Under the pieces are notes generated by a model. It searched no databases, was not told the DNA's origin, and saw only the letters and a list, made by a program, of their open reading frames with translations. Below are positions 45,294 to 56,300 of a stretch of DNA of 64,000 bases, piece after piece (the stretch's first letter is position 1; every line of letters starts with the position of its first letter). Source of the DNA: Przewalskia tangutica (Eukaryota > Streptophyta > Magnoliopsida > Solanales > Solanaceae); assembly GCA_029844215.1 (NCBI GenBank), contig CM056738.1, positions 68,229,593-68,293,592 of the forward strand, read 5' to 3'. Made by a program: the position numbers and the translations under genes.

Positions 45294-47676
45294 TGTTATA
45301 CCTCGTATTTCCAGAGTATGTACGTAAGGGAATACGCATAAAAGTTTGGCTTTAAAGTTAGCTCGACGCTTTATTTGTGCACAACACACTGAAGAATCGC
45401 TTTCCGACTAAACGCTTTCCACAAATTTCGAGAGAAAATTCCGACTATGTCATTTAGTATTTTTATGGATTTTTCCGAGAGACGAAACATTTTGATCAAC
45501 GGGAGGGCGACACTTGTCACCCTCCAATTGGTGGACTTGACACGCAATAGGGCCGATTGGGTTGGCTTCTTTGTCTCGGAGTTGGTAGGATATTTTGTGT
45601 GCAAGTTGGCCAAGGACACTTGCCTAAATCCTCACCCTACACTTGCCTTGCACTTGTCTTAATTGGCCATTGGTTGGCCACTTCTTGACCTATAAATACC
45701 CCTTAAGACGAAGAGTTCTTCATCCACAAATCTTCCAAGTCTTGAAAATCCTCCCTCTCCCTTTGTGAGCTTTTCGTCCAACACCCCTTCCCTCCTCAGG
45801 AGTTTGGCCGAGGCCTAACCCCTAGCCTAGCCGAAATCTACCCTCCCTTGGTAGAAAAGTTGTCTTCTAGTATCGTTATAATGCCCAAAATACCCTAGCC
45901 CAATTCCTTAGTCTTTGGTAGAAGTCACAAGAACTTCTAAGGTTTCGAGCTACCGGGCGCATAACTTAGAGCTAAACCTTGCTCAGCGCGACTTTATCTA
46001 GGATATTATTGGGCTTACCGAGGTAACTAATCCTAACCTCTTTTGAATTAGAGAATACTTACCGTTGTAGTATTAGAACAAGTATTAGATACTTAGAAGA
46101 ATATCACGTATAGAATTGAATCAAGTATCACAAGAGGCGGTTTAAAAGAAGAATAATTGAATCAGATCACTTAGACTGCTTTCACAGAGACTTACATAGC
46201 TCACCGTAGGGTCAGGCCGACTTACCGTAGAATTATGAACCTCTGCTTAGAATGACCTTCGCAGTAGTCTAGACTTTGATTGATGTCTGTGACTATTATA
46301 GTCGACTCGCGACATATTCAACTTGGCGTGGTTTTCACGAGAAGGTATGTGATTCTTCCTAAAGCATGATATTTTACAATATATAGTACCAGACGCATAC
46401 GTGTTAATCGAATAATAACTACGCAATGTCTTCGACTTAAGCCCGAATAATACTTATGGTAATGCCTCACGCTTAAGCTCGAATAATACTTATGGTAATG
46501 CTCACGCTTAAGCTCAATAACAAAGAATCAAAACATTTCAAAAGAATATCGATCATTTTTAACAGAAGATAAATAATTGGTTTTAAACAAAGGCTTAAGA
46601 GTTACGCTAGCTTTACGGGAAGTTAGGTATAACAACTTAAGAATGATAAAAAGGAACTGCTTACTTGCTTTGTTTATAAAAGCCTTGTATTGATCTCATA
46701 TGTAGTAAGATTGTTTGATAAGTAGACATATCATGATGCTACCGTGTTAGTGTCTTGTAACGCCGTAAGCGGGTCATTCTTGCCGGCTTACGCTGCTAAC
46801 CGGTAAGTCCGCTGTAATCATATCAGATCACCTACCCTCGACTATTATACCGGTGGCTTGCCTCGACGCGGTCTATACGGCCGCGCGGTCGCGAGACTAC
46901 GCGAGCAGCGGTATGCTCCGTGATTGATCATTCCGGCGCCTAGCCCGACGCGGATTCTACGCGTCCGCTGAGACTACGCGGTCTCGAGGCTACGCGGCCG
47001 CGGAGCTCAGGCGACGCCGGGGTTGGCTGCCCCGACGCGAGGGCTACCTCACGCGGCTACGTAGTGACCCATGCGGGCCGCGAAAGTCCAGACTAGGCAC
47101 GCACAATGATACTACGGGCGATCGCCTTGCCGATCATTCGCGCCTAGAATAGACTGCTACGCCTTTTCCATTCCCGTTGTTGTTACAGGATGTGGCACTA
47201 TGTGCAAATTGAATCGATTGTATTTGTGAAAAGGTTTTAAATACTTTGATTTCATTTCGCCTCCTTATAGTTTCACATACTTGGTACCGACCTCCTTCGG
47301 GCCGCGCTCATGCCGCAGGTGGCAAGCAGTGCTAGATCCACATCCTCAGATCTGGCGCTGGTGTCGTGAGCTCCATCTACTCCGAGGCTCTACTTTTGGG
47401 TATGATCTCCCGTATTGTAGATAGTTTTGCATACAGTGGTATGGCGGGCCCCGTCCCGCCATAGTTGTTTACTTCCTTAGAGGTCTGTAGTACTATTGTA
47501 CACTGGGATGAATCGCAAAACTTGAGTTATTTATATTATGCCGAAAGGCAAGCTTTTCATCGATAAACTGCTTACTTTATAAACTGCTTCGCCTTGTTTT
47601 ATATATTCCGCTGGTTACTCGATGTATGACTACTGGTGCCCTTAAGGCACCAACACGGCTCCTAACGGTCGTGACA
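45294..47676 (+). mobile_element. LTR 3 of the tandem array
   Basis: 2383 bp, TGTTATACCTCGTATTTCCA to GGTCGTGACA. U3 palindrome 45501-45524; TATA 45691-45698; inverted repeat near 47441. Followed by the displaced interior of the gag-only element. Confidence 0.9.
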
Positions 47677-48639
47677 CTCCTCTTAGAAACATTCGCCCCG
47701 AATGTTCCTTCTCAAGTCTGATAACGACGGTTCCTCTAACAAGTTGTCAACGCCACGCCGCCACGAAATAACACACGCCCTCTTCTTTCCTTACTCGCCG
47801 TGCCCTTCTAACACTTGAACTCTCCCAAGACGTACCATACTTCACCATTACTCCGCTCTCAAAAATCTCCGAGTCACTACCTCCAAACTTGGTCATCATA
47901 CTAACTTCAATCTCCTTAAGGCCATTCCCGCCTCCACGATCCGCTCGGTCGAACATATCCACCAACTCATACGATGGTCATACAAACTTGGGCCTAGCAT
48001 CCTCGTGACTCTACCACCGTGACCACCCAATCGACCCACCCCAAACCGTTACGGTTGACCCGCAAATGGTCCTCAACCCGACCCCCAACCGCTAAACTCT
48101 TGTTCCCGATCCGAACAATCTTACTAATTCACATCATGAAAGCTACCACTTCCATCTCACACTACCCACTGACTTATCACACAAACAAATCCCACGATAC
48201 CACTACTGGAGCAAGTGGTCAAACATAAAATAAATCTTTAACTCAAGACGACCTTACCCCTAAGGTCTCGCCGTGACATAGTCTAAGGTTCACACTTACC
48301 ATGCCCCCATACGTATCCTCCCAACTAAGCATGTTTTCTAACTCATAATTAACACAACGCTATTCGCATAAAGCACATAATAACGAGACCATCATAACAA
48401 GCATACCAAAACTCTGTAGGTTAAGCCGATAAACGCCACCCACCGCCCTCTCTAATCATAGGCACACCGCATAGCACGGTAGTAAGAAGCGACCAACCCA
48501 CGATCCTATGAGTGGGGTCAGTCAGAATATCCGTATACCCTTTGAAGGCTACGCTTTCCACTCCACTTAATCATAGGCTCAGGCGCATAACCCAGGGGCG
48601 CGCAATCCAGGGAACGATCCCACGATCCGGAGGAGTCAA
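47677..48639 (-). other. Non-coding 3' interior of the gag-only element
   Basis: Between gag and the polypurine tract on the minus strand. A 72-codon minus frame (47965-47747) shows no known domain. No protease, RT or integrase motif is seen, which is why the element is called gag-only. The first bases (CTCCTCTTAGAAACATTCG) are the displaced polypurine-tract end. Confidence 0.6.
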
Positions 48640-49614
48640 CATAACATCCGCATACTTCGTCGACCGCCTTCGCAAATGGCCCCGCTGGCCGCAAAATAAC
48701 AAGCCCCCGCACCACGACACTTCTCGAAATGCGCGTCTACCACATCGACCACACCGAGGTAGGTGACCGATTCGCCAACACCCTTACTTCCTCGAAACTC
48801 AACCTCGAGCCCCGACCGCCCCGAATACTCAAGGTCGAGGACCACTGACCGGGCGGAGGTACAAAACTAGTATCAGCCGAGGCGGTCCGCCTCAAAGTCA
48901 AAGCGACCTCGCGTTCGCCGCTTCTTCGCCATTCGATCGTCATTCCGACCTCTCCGCGCCTCACATCCCAGTCGACGCGGGCAATGTCCATGCCTCGAAT
49001 GGCTACATGCCCATACCTCGACATGTAATCATCGAGCCTCTCGAAGATATCGGTGCACTCGATCCTCCATACTAGCTACCAACGCTGACGCACGCCAATG
49101 AGTCACTCGAACGCATTGTACTTCCGAACCGCACGCCCGCCTGCCTAAGCATTCAAGCATTCAATATCGCCGAAGCTCCTCATCCATGGAGGCAACGCTG
49201 GAGGAAAGCTCCCATGAATAAAACCAATCGATCACGCAGCCGATAACGCCAAAGGTCACTCAAGCCTCATCACCCTCGTGATCCGGTCAGAATCGCTGCA
49301 TGAACTAACTCGCGATCATCCTCGTGCCTCACCCATAAAACTCGGGTACATCGTACAATCGTAAAGTCCCGTAGCCTCAAACTATCTCGCCGGGGTGAAC
49401 CATCGGTGCTATCGAATCGAATCGCCAGATTCACTATCCTCATATTCGCCACGATCTCGCCAAAGAATCGCCATCTCTTTGTAACCCATCTCTCCGCCCC
49501 TGCATCGCGACCGAGGCTGTGTATCGTCCCGGCTCGCGCTCGCATTCTCTCAGATCTCACTAGCAAGACTCACGCTTTGCCCTTCTCTCGGGCTCGTTGC
49601 TTTGCGCGAGGCAT
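48640..49614 (-). pseudogene. gag: gag of the gag-only element, broken
   Basis: Starts at a minus-strand ATG at 49614 (ATGCCTCGCGCAAAGCAACG), matching the ATGCCTCCACGTAAGGC start of the Del/Tekay gags. Collinear blocks follow: the FYG..HEDDR segment near 49320, a D(R)LVLFMGAF-like segment near 49205, RKYNAF near 49115, ME(D)RVHRY near 49050, RGMDIAR near 48990, and a degenerate zinc knuckle near 48670-48720 (CRGAGACYFAASGAIC). A dependent element would use its Gag to package its own RNA and borrow enzymes. Frames are shifted several times; two open pieces are 49566-49270 and 49024-48737. Confidence 0.65.
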
Positions 49615-49798
49615 AATCGGTAAAAACGAGATACGCCGTAGGGTCCAACTTACAACACAGCCTCTAAGGCACGATCTCGTAATGAAGAATGGAAACTAAT
49701 CCTAAATGTCTCAGCCTCTCGATTATAGATGTGGTGCACAACACATCGATAATCAAGACTCTACTAGACACGTCGTAGACACTTTCCGAGGATTAATC

Positions 49799-49809
49799 GC
49801 TCGATACCA
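49799..49809 (-). other. Primer-binding site of the gag-only element
   Basis: Minus-strand TGGTATCGAGC next to the LTR end TCGTTACA AAAG; identical to the PBS text of the Del/Tekay elements, so both families prime from the same tRNA. Confidence 0.75.
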
Positions 49810-49813
49810 CTTT

Positions 49814-52800
49814 TGTAACGACTCCGCCCGGCTCAAGCATCGTGCCTTATCCCGGCACCCTAGTGATACAATCATCGAGAAAACCAAATGGAAAAAAATA
49901 AAACTTTAAACAAGAAACAAGATATATGAACATAAAACAAAGCAACCCAACTGCTACCTTCCAATAACATAAATAAATACAACTCTTTCAAAACGAATAC
50001 TTTAATCCTTTTACAACCCCCGCCCACAACAAGATTACTGCACTTAAGATTTACAACAACTATGACGACAGGCTCTCGCCATACCCCGAATGTACAAGAA
50101 CCTACAACTCAGTGGAACACATACCAAAAGATAAGCCTCCGAGAAACGGAGCTTCCCAAAACGCCGAACCGAGATCCTAAGAGCGAGGATCCACGATCGA
50201 CGCATTCTCTACCGCGCATGAACGCACTTCGGGCGAGGTCAAGACAACAGTACCAAGTATGTGAAATCAGAAAATCAGAATGAAATCATACTAGTCTATA
50301 TAAAGCAGAGACACGTATGATAACCAAACTACAGCTCACAACATAAAAGCAATATGTCCAATGTGACTCACGCCTCAAGTCATCACTCAAATATAACTAC
50401 GGGTCTCACGCCCACAACATCAATCATGTTCGCATCACGGCCGCATGCCCCGAATTCTCGTGATCGGTGTAGACATGTCCATGATGCAACAATAATACCA
50501 ATGCCCCACGGCCACATGCCCGAATTCTACCTCGCAGACACGCCCATGTGACATCAACAATAATATATCGGGTGATCAACCCCGCCGCATGGCCACATGC
50601 CCTGAATTCTACCGGTGTAGACATGTCCATGTAACCACAATAACAATATATCGGTAATCAACCGCCGCACGGCCGCATGCCCCGACTCAGACGGCAGAGA
50701 CACGCCCATGTGATATCAACAACAAGACAAGAATCAAAATGGAAACATACCCGTGGAATTCTCCATCACCGCCAAAGACGCCCAAGTAAGTTCTCAACAA
50801 GTCGACCGAATTTCTATCGAGACGCCAGAATACGTAAATACCACATTTGCACAACAAAGGCTATCATCACAAGATAGGAAAGTTTCACAACAACAAGCAT
50901 AGGCAAGTTTCACAACAACAAGCATAGGCAAGTTTCACAACAACAAGCATAGGCAAGTTTCACACAACTCAAAGTACTTTCATTTTATGCCAAAGTCCGG
51001 TTTTTAACCCCAAAGTACTACATACGTTAAGTTCTTTTAAAAGAGATCCATTACTTTTATAAAAGTCACCGCTACCGTAGTATTAGAATGACCAACCCAC
51101 ATTCCTTTTCAAAATCAAGTAACAACATTCTTTTCCTAAGTTCCGCTTGCCTAGTTTCAATTACTCAAGCTTCTCATTTTCAAATGCTCAAGTCACTTAT
51201 TTTAGAAAGGTTTCATAACTCATAGTCTTAATCTCTTTTAAAACAATTGAGTAACATATGTCATATATGTGAGTAGTTTATTCTTGTTTATAACGATCTT
51301 ATTACAAAGAACATGATCTAGAAAATGTAATATCATTTTGTCTCATCTTAGCTTCTATGCAGATGGAGGTTTCTACCGGTTTTAATACAACACATCATTA
51401 TTCAATACATTTTCCTTTATTAACGCCGCAGTGGTCCTGTCGATACACCTTCCGATTTCCAAATCAAGAAACATTATCCTTTAAAACCAAGTACTCATTA
51501 CTCACGAATGAGGTTTCACACAAACATCCATATTAAAACAAATAAGTTAAGTCTCTTATCTTATAAGATCAAGTCTCTTAACTTCTAACATCAAGAAACC
51601 ATTTTCACTACATAAGGTCGTTATAACTAACTTCCCATAAAGCTATTATAACACCCTATGTTTTAAACCAACCAAATCACTTAGCACATGTACGCTCACC
51701 GCACTACATAGTTCACAACAATCATGCTAGAAAAGATAGGAAGAGGTTCACATACCTCGCGACGATTTATCGACAATAAGCAAAATGCTCCAAGTACTAC
51801 AACCTTGCTAGCCCTTTCCACTCTCGAGTAAAATACGCTACTCTTAGTACTTTCACCTATAAAGGTCACAAACGCCTATTAACCCCAAAACACAAGTTTC
51901 TATCTTTCTACGTAAAATTCGCAAGACTTTCCCGCAACAACAGAAATCTCCTCTCTATCGAGGCCGCTACCAAGCCAACCAGGGGGTTTACACGCCTAAC
52001 CTGACGTGTACAATTCTACTCAAGAATACTACACAAGTCTATCGCAATACACCCCATGTAAATACAAATCAGCTTCTTTTCCTTTATTCTTCAGCTTAAG
52101 TCAAAAGACATTGTCATAAAGACTAAGCTATATATAGTATACCTCAACTATATATTCTTAACAACATGTAATTTCCAATTACAATAGAGGACAAGATAAT
52201 TACCTCGATAAGCCCATAATTATCCAAGTTATAATGTCGATCCCGAGCAAGGTTTAGCTCCACTCGCGCGCCCAAACCACTCCAAACAACCCTTAGAAGT
52301 TCTAACCAACTTCTACTCAAATACTTCAACCAACTATGAAGATTTCCTTAGGGTTTCGGTTTGAGACTAAAAGGACAAAAGGTAGTATTTCCTGCTCTAC
52401 GAAAGAGGTATCTTTGGAATACTACAAGGTACAAGGCTAAGGTATTTTGGGCATTATAACAATGCTAGGAGTATTTCTATACCACAACAAGGGTATTATA
52501 CGAAACAACTAGCAGGTGGTACCCTACGCCAAGGCACCACAAAGGGGAGGAGGAGGCCTCGCCAAGACTCTCAAAAGAGGGGGATGAGTTGACGAACTCA
52601 ACACTAGAGGAGGGAGGGATTTTAGGCTTGAAGGTTTCATTTGTGGACGAAGAGTTCATCAACATAAGGGGTATTTATAGCAAAACCAAAGGCCAACCAA
52701 CGGCCAAGATCAAGCCATGTGCAAGGCAAGTGTAAGGCCAAGATCAAGCCAAGTGCACCCTAGACCCTACTCCTTAAAACCTCACAAATATCTACACAAA

Positions 52801-53361
52801 TATCTACCACAACTTGCCCTCAATCGGCCAAGTGCCCCACACGCTTCATCGTGAGGTGACACATGTCACCCTCCCGCTGGTCCAAAATGTTTCGCCTCTC
52901 GGAAAAATCCGCAAAAATAAGAAAAGATATAGCCGAATTTTCCTCGCAAGTTATGTAAAACGTTTCACAAAAGACGACTCTAACCGGTGTCAGACAAATG
53001 TAAAATCGCCGGGTGCCACATGGGGGTGACACGTGTCTCCCCCCGATTCGCCCAGAATATTTCGTCTTCCGAAAATATCCAAAATACCGGAAATCTCAAA
53101 AACAAAGCGGGCCCCACAAAACCGTAAATTTCTCCCGTGGGCCCCACGTGACCATTTCCGAAAATAAAATCTCAAAATTCTAATATAATCTATGAAGTCC
53201 AAATACCAAATCTGGGAATCCAATTCCCATTAACGAACCTTTTTCTTCACAAATAACCGGAAACTTTTCCGTCGAAAACTCACATCTTTCTTTCTTTTCA
53301 AAATTTCGCCAGACTCGCACGCACGCCCTCACATACATACCCCGCAACTACGGGTATAACA
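49814..53361 (-). mobile_element. 5' LTR of the gag-only element
   Basis: 3548 bp, minus-strand TGTTATACCCGTAGTTGCGG start at 53361. Same organisation as 27305-30776: tandem arrays at 50400-50965, reversed TATA at 52672-52679, palindromes at 52852-52874 and 53021-53044. AT-rich stretches are nearly identical between the two LTRs, indicating a fairly young insertion. Confidence 0.85.
50400..50965 (-). repeat. Tandem arrays in the gag-only LTR (5' copy)
   Basis: Counterpart of 27900-28410, with one more 29-bp AGCATAGGCAAGTTTCACAA unit. Confidence 0.75.
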
Positions 53362-54909
53362 GCTTATCACAGAGAAGGGTATAAAAGAAGAATAATTGAA
53401 CTGCATCACATAGACTGCTTTTACAAGAGATCGTATAACTTACCGCAGGAAGTCACGCCAAATTTCCGTAATAGAGAACCTCTACTTAGAATCGCATGTA
53501 ATAGTCTAGACGCTGATAGACGATTTGACTATTATAGGCTGATTCTTCGCGCGACATATTCGACTTGGCAGTGGAGTTCGCGAAGGTATGTGATTCTTCC
53601 TATACTCTTGAGCATGATATTTTAAATATATATAGTACGGTAGACGTACGTGTGTTAACTGAATAATAATTACGGCAATGTCTTCGGACTTAAGCCTGAA
53701 TAATAACTACGGCAATGTCTTTTGACTTAAGCCTGAATAATAAGAAACTTGATACATTTCAACAGAATACTGAATCATTTTTAACAGAAGAGTAACAGTT
53801 GGTTTTTGAACAAAAGCTTAAGAGTTATACTAGCTTTATGGGAAGTTATGGTATAACAACTTAAGAAAGATAAAAAGAACTGTTTACTTATTTGCTTATA
53901 AAAACCTTGTATTGATTTCTGTAAGGTGTAGTAAGATTGATTGATAAATAGACATATTATAATGCTACGTGTGTTAGTGTCTTATGATGTTGTGAAAGGG
54001 GGTCATTCTTGTTGTGCTTACGTTGCTAAACGGTAAGTCAGTTGTACTGTTATTATACCACCTACCCCCTTGACTTATTATACCGAGGGCTTGCCACCCT
54101 TGATGCGGGTCTATATGGCCTATGCGGTTCGCGAGACTACGCGAATCGCGGAGTTTCAGGATTGATCATTCCGTGTTTTAGCCCGACGCGGATGCCCTAC
54201 GCGGTCAGATGACTACGCGGTCTATTGAGACTATGTGGATCGCGGAGTCCAGAGGTACCGGGGTTAGCTACCGACGCGAGGAATACCTACGCGGTCCATA
54301 CAGGACTATGCGGACTACGGAAGTCCAGACTAGGCACGCATAATGATACTATGGGCGATCGCCTTGCTTCGATCATTCGCGCCTAGAAAGACCGCTTACA
54401 TTATATCTATTAGTGTTCTTGTTTGTGATATGACACTACGCAATTGAACCGATTGTATTTGCAAATGGTTTTAAATACTTTGATTTCATTTAAGTACTTT
54501 ACGCTTTCACATACTTGGTACTGTATCGACCTCCTGGGCCGCTCATGCCGCAGTAAGGGCAAGCAGTGCTAGATCCACATCCCAGGATCTTTTGCGTTGG
54601 TGTCGTGAGCTCCATCTTCTCCGAGGCTCTACTGGGTATGCTCTCCGTTGTAATTAGTTTTCAGATACTGGTATGGCGGGCCCTGTCCCCACCATAGTTG
54701 TTTACATTCCTAGAGGTCTGTAGTCCTATTGCATACTTGGGATGTAATCGCAAAACTTGGGTTATATATATATGCCAAAAGGCAAGCTTTTCATCGATAA
54801 ACCGTGTCTCATTTTACAAATCGTTTATGTATTGTTTTTATATTCACCGACACTGATGTATGACTACTTGGGTGCGGGTAAGCATCACCACGCCCCGAAC
54901 GTCGTGACA
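53362..54909 (+). mobile_element. Outer Del/Tekay 5' LTR, right piece
   Basis: Resumes at GCTTATCACAG where the intact 3' LTR has GTTATCACAG (60671), and ends GTCGTGACA. Contains the ATACTT/ACGGCAATGTC tandem section and the TATGGCGGG hairpin region (near 54671). Confidence 0.9.
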
Positions 54910-55105
54910 AAAGTGGTATCGAGCGCTTAATCTCTGAAAGTGTCTACGCACCATATCTAGTAGTTCGACATCTGCGGTCAGGCACCACACCAATAATCGT
55001 GAGGCTATAGGATATTTAGGATTGATTTCCATTCTTCTCACTCGAGATCGTGCCTTAGAGCCGTGTTATAAGTCGACCTCTAACGATTCCTTTTCAGAAT
55101 AGCTT

Positions 55106-56300
55106 ATGCCTCCACGTAAGGCAACCCGGGCCCAGAAGGGCAAGGCAGCCGAGGGAGCTGCTAGTAGGACACTGAGAGTTACGAGGGTTCAGGCCCAGTC
55201 TATACCCGAGACGGCGAGTTCCATGACGCCGCCCCAAACAGAGACCACGCACCCACACCTCTGCCCCACACCGCGCAGGAGTTAGGGTACAAGGAGATGG
55301 CCCAACTATTGGCTAGGATTGTGGCTGCATACGAGGACAGCCGGACGCGCAGCCCAGCCCACTCGCCATACCCGTGGTTCACCCGAGGCGTATAGTTTGA
55401 GGCTACGAGATTTCGAGTTGTAGCCCGCCGAGTTTTACGGTCGAGGCCGAGGATGATCCGCAGGAGTTCATCCGCCGCCACAGAGGATTATGAGGTGATC
55501 GTATGCCGGAGACCGAGTCCGTGACCTTCGGTTCGCATCGGCTGCGTGATACCGCAGTCGATTAGTTTGATTCGTGGGAGCTTTCCCGAGGAGAGCATGC
55601 ACCTCCAGCGGTATGGGATGAGTTTTCGGAGGCTTTTCTCACGCACTTCTTGCCTCCGCAGATGAGAAGGGCACGGGCCGACAGATTTTTGTTGCTGAGG
55701 CAGAGAGGGCGCACAGTTAGGGAGTACAATGTCGAGTTCGATTCTTTGGCTCGATATGTCCCTGCGCTGGTAGCAGATATGGAGGACCGTGTACACCGCT
55801 ATGTCACCGGGCTAGATGGTTATATGGTCGAGTCTTGTGCGAGTGTGTCTCTTCATCCAGGCATGGACATTACCCGTATGCAGGCTCATGCACTAGGATG
55901 CGAGGAGCGCAGAGACCGACGGGTAGACCGATATCAACAGCAGAAGAAGGCCAAGACGGCCGGATCTTTTGGTGGTTCTCGGGGTGGACGGCCTCAGCAG
56001 CAGTCTAGATTTGCACCCCACCACCGTGAGCACTCCCACATCATCACAAGACAAACAGAGCATTCGGGGCGTGTCAGGCCCCAAGATTCGGACTTCCAGG
56101 TAGCGGTGCTAACCGATCGAGGTCCGCTTTCGGTCCGTTGTGGTAGATTCCATTCGTGGAGCCGTAGTACTACTCCGAGCTTGCTATACTTGTGGCCGCA
56201 GGTCATTTTGCGAGTTTGTCCGACCGGGGCGGCGCCGTGGTAGAGCTCACCATGCGGTCTGTTGCCGCTCATCATCTCCTACAGCTATCGCCGAGGCGTG
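55106..56300 (+). pseudogene. gag: Del/Tekay gag, outer element, broken
   Basis: Best-preserved gag of the family in the window. ATG at 55106 (MPPRKATR). A 197-codon open piece (55650-56243) has EYNVEFDSLARYVPALVADM and a VHRYVTGLDGYMVE core, then a basic Gln/Arg stretch. The zinc knuckle ACYTCGR..HF lies at 56178-56222, just after a frame change. At least four frameshifts overall. Confidence 0.8.

Larger units (their letters stand above)
30785..47676 (+). mobile_element. Tandem Del/Tekay array: LTR-internal-LTR-internal-LTR
   Basis: Three plus-strand LTRs (30785-33212, 38047-40468, 45294-47676) alternate with two full-length internal regions (33213-38046, 40469-45293), each with PBS, gag, pol and polypurine tract. 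The middle LTR serves both units. This 3-LTR layout is what unequal crossing-over between LTRs gives. Flanks are C/T-rich on both sides (CTCCCC left, CTCCTC right), so the target duplication is not certain. Copies are closely similar by eye. Confidence 0.88.
27305..53361 (-). mobile_element. Minus-strand gag-only LTR element (TR-GAG-like), interrupted
   Basis: Read on the minus strand: 5' LTR 53361-49814, PBS (49809-49799, TGGTATCGAGC), interior 49813-47677, a nested insertion (47676-30785), then the last bases of the polypurine tract (30784-30777, GGGGAGAA) and the 3' LTR (30776-27305). The roughly 2.15 kb interior has gag but no protease, RT or integrase. LTRs are about 3.5 kb, longer than the sister Del/Tekay LTRs, but share PBS, polypurine tract, TATA box and palindromes with them. 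It entered the outer element's 5' LTR; the uninterrupted LTR reads GTTAT at the site (60671-60675), and GTTTT / GCTTA flank the insertion, consistent with a damaged 5 bp duplication. Confidence 0.8.
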
